From Atriophallophorus winterbourni (Eukaryota; Platyhelminthes; Trematoda; Plagiorchiida; Microphallidae), in the NCBI GenBank assembly GCA_013407085.1, contig JACCGJ010019687.1:1-64000 (forward strand): a stretch of 64,000 nucleotides of DNA, read 5' to 3'. Of the stretch, positions 11,867-22,900 are shown piece by piece. The position numbers were made by a program, and so were the translations under genes. Under the pieces are notes generated by a model, which saw only the letters and a program-made list of their open reading frames with translations, did no database searches and was not told the origin of the DNA. Position 1 is the stretch's first letter, and each line of letters begins with the position of its first letter.

Positions 11867-13633
11867 TTTCCATGCCGTTTTCGCACTGATGTAGGAAAGG
11901 TGATTGTATTCTTGATAAATTATTGATCAATTAAACATAATCTCAATGCAAGTGTACTTTGACATAATACGTGGATATTTCCTGTTTTTATCCATTTTTT
12001 CACTGCTCTCTTTTAATATAGTAGAAACATGGGTCATTAAATGTTAACATAAATTAGAAACCCCCGTATGGGTGCTATGAAATTCTTCAGAAATTTGAAA
12101 ACAAATCATCGTTGTAAGCTGACAAAGTTGGTCACTTTTTCCGTTAGAAAGCGAAAGTACTCTCTGCTTAGAAGTAAATTTGGCTCGATGTTGTTAGCAA
12201 TGTCGTGAAGCGTTTGATAATTTTCTATGGTAAAATAAGTAGTGTGCTTGAAAACTATCCACTCTTAATCATTCACATAATAGCAGGTGAAAATTAGCAA
12301 TGTTAAAATTATTTTATCTTATACATCTATGGATGAATCGGAGTTCAGACTGGACATGCAACAAATAGAGAACAGCAGCTGAAAAAGGGCGTTTTGCGCG
12401 TTATAGTTATCAAGGTATTCGAATTTGCTTGAAGCCATTTGTAACTCCACATTTATGAAGGCTAAATTTGTTTGGAATTGACATTACACTTTCAGGTAGT
12501 GTTTCATTATTGTCACAAAAGCTTTGTCTAATCAATAATGTCAATACGAACAGAGTCTTCGTTTAAATTTTGTTCAATTAACTCAATTTGACTTTCCTAA
12601 TATATCCACATGTTAGTTTATACGGAACATTTTAAAGTAGAAATGCGAGATCAAAATCGTTGGACTACTTTGTCTGCAGGCAGTTATTTTATATTGACGA
12701 TGAATTATTTTTCCAATAGTTCTTGTTATAAAAAATACAAAAAGACAAAGGGCTCCGTTACAAGACTAAAACCACTATTGGCTTCTGCGTTCTGTTTAAT
12801 TGCTGCTCCCATTTCTTAAAACAATTCGACTCGCTCGTTGTGCGAAAACAAGAAGGACACCTCACATCCATTCAAACACGTGTTCTATCACATACAACCC
12901 AAGGTGGCAGGTGCTAGCTGTGTTGTACAAAATCGCCTTACGTTTTCAATGGGTCTAGCTCTACATCTTCACTTTAAAATGTAAATAGAAGATAGATTGA
13001 TTGAGATTGGAAAATCTAACGATCTTTCAAGCAAATTTGTAAATTATTAATCAGTATCCATCCCTATCCATTGGTTATGTTACGACATTGATTTAATAAT
13101 AAAATTTTAAGTTTGTGTCGGTGGCAAATCCAATTGTTATTTAGTACCGCAAATACAATCTACTTTTAAAAAGCACCAACAATAATCTATACCGAGCGTT
13201 GATTGTTCTAACTAATAGTAATTCATTTATTTCGGGTAGCTCAACACATCTAAATTGAAGGACAGGTTGCTTGCATTTTATCTACTTTCAAAAAGATTTT
13301 CGGTGTCAAGCCTACAAAAATTGACTTGAAGAGACAACGATTCTATTCGTTACTGGTAGCAATCGATCACGAATACTCGTTTCGCTTTTAACCCTTAGTG
13401 GCGAAACACTTGTCAAGTGTCCTGCAGGGGCTAGCTGTTCAATCCTCCGACCGGTGGCGTGATCAAGTGGCGCTCGAGAGAGTCTCCTGGGACAACACTC
13501 TCTAACATCCCACACTTTACACGCGAAATCATACCGTTTGTTTATAAGTGACCAATTCGATGAGTTATCAAAGACCATATTTCAAGATTCTGGCGGTAAA
13601 TTGGGATTATTGATTAAAGCAGTTTGGTTAGAA
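11867..13633. other. Intergenic; no gene seen
   Basis: AT-rich DNA. The frame 12610-12819 has no recognisable motif. Nothing else can be named. Confidence 0.45.
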
Positions 13634-13648
13634 TGAATCTGTAGCATA

Positions 13649-13890
13649 ATGCAAAGAAATTTTTGAGTGCAATCGGTTAGAGTAGTTTTTGGGTAACGTT
13701 TCACTTCTGACACAGAAGCTTCGTCAGACCAAGGTGATAGTCAGGACAGGGAACATGATTAAGTAGTAGTCAACCCTTGGTTTGACGAAGCTTCTGTGTC
13801 AGAAGTGAAACGTTACCCCAAAACTACTCTGACCGATTGCACTATTTGCATTGTGAATACACGATCGGCCCCAAACATATTCCAATCGAT
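13649..13890. mobile_element. Foldback (palindromic) element, copy B, with target-site duplication
   Basis: Two long arms in inverted orientation flank a loop of about 40-50 bases (GTGATAGTCAGGACAGGGAA onward). The arms share GGGTAACGTTTCACTTCTGA and its complement, and extend to ATGCAAAG on the left and its complement on the right; the right arm has about 38 further unpaired bases ending CCAATCGAT. The element is bounded by TGAATCTGTAGCATA at 13634-13648 and TGAATCTGTAACATA at 13891-13905, a 15-base direct repeat with one mismatch, read as a target-site duplication. No coding capacity. A non-autonomous element moved in trans is the simplest reading. Confidence 0.8.
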
Positions 13891-14079
13891 TGAATCTGTA
13901 ACATAGTTTAACAAAACATCTTGAGCTTCTCACAACCATTACTGCTAAGTTTGCACTAGTCACAAAACGACTGATCACAAATTATACGAATCACCACATT
14001 AAGGTATTAATTTCGATGGCTGATTATTTCACGTATCTACTTATCCATACTCCTGTTATGTCTATACTTTTGAAGCGCC

Positions 14080-14660
14080 TATTCACTAAGAAAATTATTC
14101 ACCACGTTGAGCCTACAGCGATTCATACTTTCCGTAAATCTAGATCGTGCTTCGTAAAACTGCTAACTGTGTCAAACAATTGGATTCAATAGTTACAAAT
14201 GAGCTAGAATTTGTGCTTCTTATCTAGCTAGATAAGCTCGAAGCCTATGATCGAAATGTTTGCTGTCGAATACAGCAAAAAGTGCAACAGATGGGCATCG
14301 GTAGGCAACTCCTCTTACGGCTTACACGTTACTTCTCTGTGCGCAAGGCGAATGTGTGAATAAACAGGTTACATTCACGAGTTGTCTAGGCCACTATTGG
14401 CGTACCGCGAGGTTCTGTGCTTGGGCCAGCTCTTCTCTTGGTTTACGTCAACGAACTAGCGCAAACGCTGCCTTACATGGTGTTTCTCTTTGCAGACGAT
14501 GTAAAGATTTCCTCGGGGATTGAATCCATTATGGACTGCTAACAGCTGCATATATATTTGGACACCCTTCTTGAATAATCGGCGAGCAAGAAGCTGCAAT
14601 TCAACTATGAAAAATACGTATGTTTAAATGCTAAATGTTCAAAGACTCGACAATAGTTAA
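14080..14660 (+). mobile_element. Degraded LINE, copy L5 (RT palm)
   Basis: The translation shows RT pieces in order: FTKKIIHHVEPTAIHTFRKS near 14085, GVPRGSVLGPALLLVYVNEL near 14396-14455, and YMVFLFADDVKISSGI near 14470-14520, including the catalytic FADD box. It ends in a thumb-like piece (KKLQFNYEKYVCLN) near 14590. Frameshifts separate the pieces, so it is dead. It is on the strand opposite to the T-box gene and 1.3 kb beyond its stop codon. Confidence 0.82.
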
Positions 14661-15993
14661 TTTATGTACCTTTTAATTTTTGTTCGCCAATGTTTGGTCG
14701 TCAACAAGGCACATTGGATGATAATCTTCTCGTTGATTATGATACGAGGTTCCCCAAAAATGTGTTTGTTATCTACCTGTTTGTTATCTACCTATTTTTT
14801 ATCTGCTTGTTAATTCTATGCATGATGAACGGGCTGAACTCAGCACACTTACCCTAAACCGCAAGCAATTGAAGTTGTGGTAACTCGCTTAAAAATCACG
14901 CGAGATAATCATTGAATCATCTTAGTAGTGTAAGAAAAACATGTAGCGTTCGTATTTTTCCATTGTCCGTAGTTCGCTACCTGGTGTCAATGTGTTAATT
15001 TGCTTGGAAGCAACGTTTTTCTGAAATCGTTTTTTTCATCACGCTGTGTGATTAGCAATACCGGTGGGCTTCAGAAGCACGATGAGTAACAGATGGTGCT
15101 GCATATGGTATTGAGCTACCTTAAATGCTTTCCAATATACTTTATATATCCATCTCACTCATGGTTATATTGAAGAATTAGACATTCATGAATCTGTTTG
15201 GGAAAAGGAAACGTTACTTAGAATCCAAGTTTCTGGTCCGAAAACAGATCATTAGCAAAATTCTCCTTTGAAATGTGATGCCGGGTAAGTTCACAACACT
15301 CAAACTCCAGTTTAAGCGATAGCCGGGTCAAATTGAACATACTCGATTTAACTGTGTTTATGCCGTCAGACCATTTTTACATAAGAATGATAGCCATCAG
15401 GACTAAAGACACGTTCATAAAATGAACCTATTTGATGCCCTGATTTAGAAGAGATTCAGGAGCACAGACAATCGTTTGTGAAAAGATGACAATCTCAAAG
15501 TCTGTAGTGGTCGGTTTAGCTTGATTGTGTGATGAAATGTCAACGAAAATTTGTTCCACAAAATCAACAACAGAAGCAATGAGCAAGATGTCGATATTTT
15601 CATGCCTTCACCTCTCACACGCACACACCACAACCGGTTGACAAATTGAGCTTGCCATCAACGAAAAACCGATGAAAAATGTGTTAATAAACTCAAACAT
15701 CAACAAGTAATATGCAAATAGTTTACTCGAATGTACACAAATTAATCGATGTGAATATTCACAATAAGATGGTCAGATAATAGTAGGAATAAACACGTCA
15801 TTCTATTTACATAAATTACTAACAGAATAGAAATTGTTTGCTCTGAATCGATACGTAAACCTGGAACTCGCGTGTGTACGAAATCACAGTAAGTAACATG
15901 CCGTTCAATTACTGGATGAACGGGAATAAAGAAGCTTCGACTAATCTCCGCAACGCTTGGAATGTGTCAATTGAATTGTCTTGTCTCACGTCG
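14661..15993. other. 3' flank of the T-box gene; no other gene seen
   Basis: This stretch must hold the 3' untranslated region and polyadenylation site of the T-box gene. I see no convincing minus-strand AATAAA close after the stop codon, so the transcript end is not assigned. Confidence 0.4.
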
Positions 15994-16916
15994 TTAATGG
16001 GTGGTTTGTTTGGATTCCGATGTAATATTCGCGGAGAAATCTCCATTTACAACGTGCCTGAGCGGCGTAATGGTGGCGTTCGATTCTATCATCGGCAACT
16101 CGATATCCTTTTGGTCACGGATTTGAGTGAATGTCCCCGGCGATGGTGATTGTGTAAGTGCGGAGATAGAGAAACAATCTGCCGAGCTATCAATTGAGCG
16201 TGAATCGTTCCCGGTAAATGAGGGTGTTTTGTATTGCGCAACGATGTCTTCGTCGTATTTAAAGACAGCATCGTTTGGTTCGCTGTCCCCACGTGGACCG
16301 AGATTGGTAGCCGAGTTTTGTATTAAATTCTGATAGTACATAAATGTAAGGAATTGTTGAAGCGTATTAAAGGTTGATGGTAAACTTTGATGACAGACAG
16401 GATTATCCGTGTGAAGAGACATGTCATAGGGAAAGCGTTGATAAGCGTTAGATATCCCGGTCGCGAAGACATCTGGAACGCCGTTGCCATATGATCGATC
16501 TTGTTTTACCGACATCTCCCTTATCAATGGTGCAATGAACGGGTTCTCGTTGGTGCTCTGGTACGAAGTACGTATCGGCGCATCCTGATTTCCGTTTCGT
16601 AATTCCGTTGCGTTTCTCTGCTCGTCTGCACAACTAGCGCCCTGGGATTGACGTGGAATAACCGTAACATTTGGTGGTGATTTTTCGACCAGTGTTTGTA
16701 AGCCAAGGGCGATTGGGTCCGAATCTGGTAACATGGAGTTCACCTTTTTCGTCTTCCAGGTCGCTGAGCAGTTTGATAAGGTGAGTTGATCTCGCGTCAT
16801 GTGGCCAAGATTGCTTTTATCAGAAGTGCTAGATTGGTACCTCCCGCTTGGTGAATAGCACTTTTTATAAAGTCCATGTAGAAGTGGTCCGGAATAAATT
16901 CGTTTCCTGTTGAATC
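15994..16916 (-). CDS. TBX2/3: T-box gene exon 6 (C-terminal region and stop)
   Basis: The acceptor TTCAATTTTCAG leads into GA, which with the carried A makes Arg; the frame then reads [18 protein letters not shown]. It runs open for 306 codons to TAA at 15996-15994. It encodes residues 548-853, low in complexity and rich in Ser, Asn, Thr and Gln. FSISALTQ at 16173-16150 is eh1-like. The open frame extends further upstream to 16995, but that part is intronic. A donor-like GTAAAT near 16050 means a further exon cannot be excluded. Confidence 0.83.
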
Positions 16917-19900
16917 CTGAAAATTGAATTGAAATGAAAGGAAAAATTGAATTAAAATTTGAAAAAGGTTTAAAAACTTCAACAACCGAAAGCAAAGATT
17001 TCTAGTTATATCTATTAGTTTTACTTGAGTAATAGTCTGGTTGAAGTACATGTGTTGTCTAAACATCTTTCCTGCATAGAAAACTTGTTTTTACTTAAAC
17101 GTTTGTCTGTGAACGGTTGTATCGCTTTTTATATAGAGTGCTGCGCTCATTTTGGTGAAATTCGAGCCGCGCTTACAGTTCACTTCTCGTTTCAGCCTGT
17201 TGCAGTAACCAAAAATCACTATTTTCCTCAAAAGACTTGCAGGGCGTTAGATCCATTGCTTATATCTTGTACTGATGATTACGATTCACAGAGGTGACAT
17301 GTTTTCGTCCGCCAGTTGGTTGGAGTGGTTGCAATTTATTACTCGTCGAATATCAGCATCCAGTTTGCACATGGGAATAATACAATTTAGGTTTGTATGT
17401 AATGATATGAAAGCACAAGCTTGATCCAGGCAAAGTGCCGCACTGCCAGAGATTGCACGTGGGCGATATTACCGTCAGGTTGCCCAGGCCTAGACAGATA
17501 TGAGAAATAGAGAATAAAGACTGTAGTGAGACTCCTGCGTGTTTCAGCATGCAGCTCATTACTGATGGCCAATCAATTTAGCACGGTGTTAGCAGCACAG
17601 CACAGAAGTACTGCACGATTGCACATCCGTGCATGTTACTAAATAATGCATCTAGGGAGGCGTCGAATCAACGATTAAAGTACCGCTACATGATCACGGT
17701 CGAAGATGGCATTCGTGATACAAAAATGCATCACTCTTATCTGTCAACTTTTAGCGATATGTTACATTGTTTTATATGCTCTTGTTTTGGTCAAAATTCG
17801 CATCACGCCTCGAGCGCTTCGGTTTTTGGTTTACGCGAACGCACTTGTAAAGTAGTCTAAATGTCGAATTTGATCGACGAAGTATAGATTCTGTCTAGGC
17901 CTGTGCAACCGGACAATATCTTAGCCCATGTGCAGTCTCTGACTGTGCGGCATTTTGCCTTCATCAGGCTTGTGCTTTCATACAAGTATAGGTTCATTCA
18001 CGTAGTACTTTACTCGTATCGTATGCGCTTTGTTTATATCCAAAATAGGTTATCTAAGATTTACTGTTCGTCGTTAGTGAAGCGGGTTTTCCTGTATGAC
18101 TCGATCTATATCGCCTTAAGTTGTCGATGGCAACTCTTGTTTATTTAGTTGACCAGAAATTCAGTGGCGAGCTCCGAATCGCTGGATATTACAAGAAAAC
18201 GTGATTTTTGAATTGGACAGTCTCATAGTGTATGGCAGCATTGATAAAACATTCTCGGTTTCAATATAGAAAAGGTTTGAAAGTATTTCTAATTTGATAC
18301 CCATCAATTCGCAACAAAATTTTCTGTCATCTCACCACTTATCGTAGATGCTGCTAATTATAAATAAAATCTCGACAAGGCTTTCCATGAATTGAGTAGA
18401 ACCATCTTGGTTTATCGTGTCAATACCGTGGAATATTGAAGGATAACATTCACAAAGCTGACTACTGACGCGATTAGACGCCAGTTGTTTAACCTGATAC
18501 CACTCAGCGAGCTAAACTTAAGGACCACAGCAAAATACTTACTTGCTCCAATGATATTTCTTTCCTTGGCCTCTTGGTGCACATGTCCACGGCCTTCTTG
18601 TTGATCTGCCACATCGACCTCCGTTTCTGCGTCCGACGAGATATTGTTGGATTCGTCAAAGCATTCTGTCGCGTTGTAGCGCAAGTCTCGTGTGACTGGC
18701 ATTCGGCTATTCACGTGTTTCGTAGTATCGTTTCGTCTTTCGGATGCAACGGAAAAGACAACATGTCAATTACAGAAATCGCTCGTTGCAAAATGCTCAG
18801 AGGAATTTCGTATTTCGCTGTTTAATAATGTGAGCGAGTTATGATGTTTGAACTGCTTTCAATGTAATGCTTCGAGTAGTGTGAATTGAAAGTTGTAAAT
18901 AAGTGAACGACATGATCTGCAATGCATTTCATCAGATTTCCCAAATTAAAAAAATTTCTATACACTCGGTCATTCCGCAATCAATAATGCTTGAGTGATA
19001 GGTTATACGTACATGTGAAGACGATAAAGTTTTAATGCGTTTAGCTTTGGTGTGTGTGAATATTTGGCTCTTACTTCGTGGACGTTGCCATTGGTGCAGC
19101 AAATTTAAATGACAAACTGCGCAAAAATGTACTAACTCTTCAAACTGCACAACCTTCTCATTTATCCATGCAAGTGAACTGAATTAGCTCCAAATAAATT
19201 GAAACAAACCACGATCAACCAAACACGCCACAATCAGTTCTGAGCGTCTATTGATTCACAGTTTTCGGAGGCACCGCTGCAACTAGTTTAAAATCATGCT
19301 GTATTATCTTTAATTGTTCCAATCCCAACCTTCCAATCGAATTGTTTTAGGTCCCTAAACAAAAGATTAAATTATATCTGCCAATCGATCCACTGGTTAC
19401 GATGATAAACGAAAACTAGGAAAATAATTCCCAAAAGGAACATCGTTGAGAAAAGTTTCACGAAATGTCAAAATCCTTCAATGCATGTTGATTGACTTGG
19501 CTTACTTTTTCTCTCGTCTTCCTCCTCCCGTTTCACGAAACCCTTTCGCAAATGGATTGTGGTCGATTTTCAATTGAGTGATCTGTCAACCGAGAGAACA
19601 AATTGTGGTTGAATTCGAATAAAATGTAATCTCAGGATACTCGCGTGGTAGAAAAACAAACCTTTTCGTTCTGATAAGCAGTTACCGCCAGGAACTGCGT
19701 TTCTTTGAACGTGTATGTGTGGAACCGCGCACTTGACAGTCGAAGAACGTCGTTGGCGCGAACCAGATGTAATCGCGGTAGATACTTGTGCATCGAATTC
19801 AAAATGGTCTGAAGGGATAGAACAATAACCGTTACATCAGAAGTAAAATGTTTCAATAACTCTATGAAGTTAAACAAATCAGACATTGTTGCCAATCTTA

Positions 19901-22900
19901 AATAGTCTTGTCACTAGTTTACATGACTTTAAAATGAATTTGAAACAGTTTTTATTGAATCAAAATATTCATTTGCATGCTTTTCCATCACACACACCCC
20001 ACGACCGGTTTCGTGCTGTTTTCACTCATCAGGTAGGTACAGCAAGATCAGGATCCGCATGCGCTTGAAACAGTGGAAGAATGGTAAACAAGGAGCGCTT
20101 GTATGCCACTGTTGGATAAGGCTGGTACGACCAACCTGTCAAATCACGTGTCCAAACACATGTTTAATGGGGTTAAACCCATAACCATGAACCAAAATAT
20201 TCATTTGTATACATTTCCATGACTCACCTCACGACCGGTTTTTATTGAGTTATTCGTTTCCCGACTACTTATATACTGTTTAATCCTACCATCCTATGGT
20301 TATTGTTAAGCTTGTTGCTTTTGGGCCATTAACAACCTCGAATAATCTTGAAAACAGTCTCGTTACAATGAACTACGGGAATACAATGCTGATCGCAAAG
20401 TAATTCCTGCACTAGCGTTTAATACGTTTAAAAAAGATTCATGTGTAGAGTAGCCCACGCATAGGTGCAAGGAATTTGAGCAGCATTATGCCTTTGTAGA
20501 GTTAAAAAGTGTGTAGCAAAGAAAGGAGCTTGATTCGCCGTTGTTTGAAGTAAACTTGGTGAATAAGACGGATTAAATTGAATAACGGGGGATGGTTTAG
20601 TAATAAATTACAAAGAATTTCATTGCCAAGCATTTGATAATTCCACAGTTCTAGTTCATTCGGAAAAGTTATCCACCCATGGAGTATTAACGGTCGCATG
20701 AGCGCGTAAGTTATCATTGAGTTATCATTTAAGATTGTTGCCATTATTATTAATGCTATAATGATTTACTAGTTGATTTAATAATCCAAATACTTTTGAT
20801 AGTTATAGCAAATTTATTGCAAGGCATCCTTTTCTTTCTATAACGTTTATAACGCGTTTACTCAAAACCACATATATGTAAACTGAATATTTCGAAATAT
20901 CAAACACCCATTAGCCTGTAATTACACAAGCTAGTCTATTCACCCATAACAGGAAGAACACTGTTGAAAGCCTTGGGAACAAGCTAGCTCAACGTTCCAC
21001 GTTGCAATTAAATGAACCGTTATATTTTGAGCACACGATGAAAGAACTTTTAGACACTTTTCGCCCAACCCCACACGTGCGTCCCCGTGATCAGGGGATG
21101 TGAGCAAGTGGGAACGTGTCTGTTCAGGTTGGGAAAACCAACGCTTTATGGCTTTGTGTGAGCTTGTGTGTGCAATATGTGTGACGATAAAAGGAGAAAC
21201 TAGACTTGAGAGGTCGGAACGGAAAACAGCGGGATGGTGTTGTTTGACGCGTCTGGTTACGCTTGTATTTGTCCACGTCTCAATAACCGACCGAGAGAGA
21301 AAAGATGGCAATAAAAACGCGGCTCGTTGATGCAGGTTAAATTTGATGTGGGCAAGAAAAAGGTGACACCACGTATATTATATATATATATATATATGCA
21401 AATAAGTGGATTTGACCGCATTTATAATGTGTATGAATAAGTTAGGACCCATCCGGCATTGTTTTTATTTTTACATGAATTTAGGCGGCATAATTAACCT
21501 GCCAAAACCTTCGTGGTTTTGTGTTTAATCTGCCTTAGCCCACAGTAGCCTTCCTTGGATTAACAAATATGACTAAACATTTTGAACGTTTTTCATACGG
21601 ACAATGGAGAATAACCTCTCGATTTTTCTATTAAATCTTCCTCTTCTTTATTAAATCCACAAATATTCCTCTACATCGGGGTACTCCGATTTGAGTCGTA
21701 TAAAATTACATTGAGACTTACCTCAGTCTTGACTAGTAAGGCTAGCCTATGGCCGGCGGTCAATCGGCAAAAGTGAACAGGCTAATTTGTAAACAAGCGT
21801 GTAGTGATATCTTTTGGGCGTCTTTTTTAAATTTGTGATCCTACCAAGCCTCCAAGACACGTAGCGCCAGCGCTCAACTCCAGATTGATTAACGCAGTTC
21901 AGGTGATGTTTGAGTAAGTATCGATTTCATTGCTAGTTTACATCGAAATTTCACAAATTGTCGCATGTAAAAGTAATGTTTGAACGAATAGCTTGTTCTG
22001 AAACATTTCGGTACCGATTTCTTTGTACTTTATAATCTCCAACAATCACAAGTTTCTATTGGCTATTATTAACGATGAAGAATCTATGAAACAAAATTCA
22101 CAGATGAAACTAAAATGGTGTGTATCTTTTTTACTCAATTTAGGGGCACTATAGCACAATTATATTAATGTTCTGTTTCTCTTTCTATTTTTGATTACAA
22201 CTATCAACATGCTAAACAGAAGTTGTGTAATATTCAAATAAGCCCTTAAATTCCTTAGATTGATCTCGTGATTTACGTTAAAAAGTGAATGAAATTGCTT
22301 TAACGACAATCGATAAATTCTTTGGTACGATTTTCGCGATTCGAGTTCAGATATCATCGACCGCTTATTATGAGTCTCGCTCAATGAGATGTCTTGAATA
22401 CTTCAGGAGTATATCTGGTAGCTTATCCTCAAGGACGTTCGATTGCTAAATCCGCGTCCAAATATTTAGCACGACAGATCGTATCTGCCTTTCTTTCAGG
22501 AGCGTTTTAACCTGATTGACGTCATAGCGTTATGATGCCAGTGGATTAAAAGCAAATGTTAAGCATGAGGCACTATAATCGCTTTTCATTACATGATTCT
22601 TCCACGCTTGGCCAAAAATCAAAAGGTGATATCGATATTAATTGAAAATATTTGATCCACAAACTTTCCGGATTAACAATTGCGCCCAAATAGAGCTCAT
22701 GGCGTTCTATTCAAAGCGCCGTCAACAAGCTGACACATGCCACATCGACAACTAATTCTAATCGTTGAAACTCATTTGCATAACTACCGTTCCATGCGCA
22801 TGTCCGCGCCCCACCCGTGTGGTGTGATAAAATATGCGGGTCATTGTGAAATCTGCCACATAATTGTTGCACAGTTGGTTGTTCAGACTGGAAAAGGTGA

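Larger units (their letters stand above)
16917..18542 (-). other. T-box intron 5, containing two inverted copies of repeat family B
   Basis: GT-AG intron of 1626 bases. It holds family B copies at 17400-17640 (minus) and 17895-17990 (plus), about 250 bases apart and in opposite orientation. No other feature is supported. Confidence 0.75.

Noticed and set aside
15874..16333. Plus-strand frames opposite T-box exon 6
   Set aside because: They are mirror frames of the coding strand, with no domain and no support.
16917..16995. Extension of the exon 6 frame up to an ATG at 16995, as a separate gene of 333 codons
   Set aside because: The upstream part lies before a clear acceptor (TTCAATTTTCAG) and the phase joins exactly to exon 5, so these bases are intron.
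18574..18825. Plus-strand frame opposite T-box exon 5
   Set aside because: Shadow of the coding exon; no motif.
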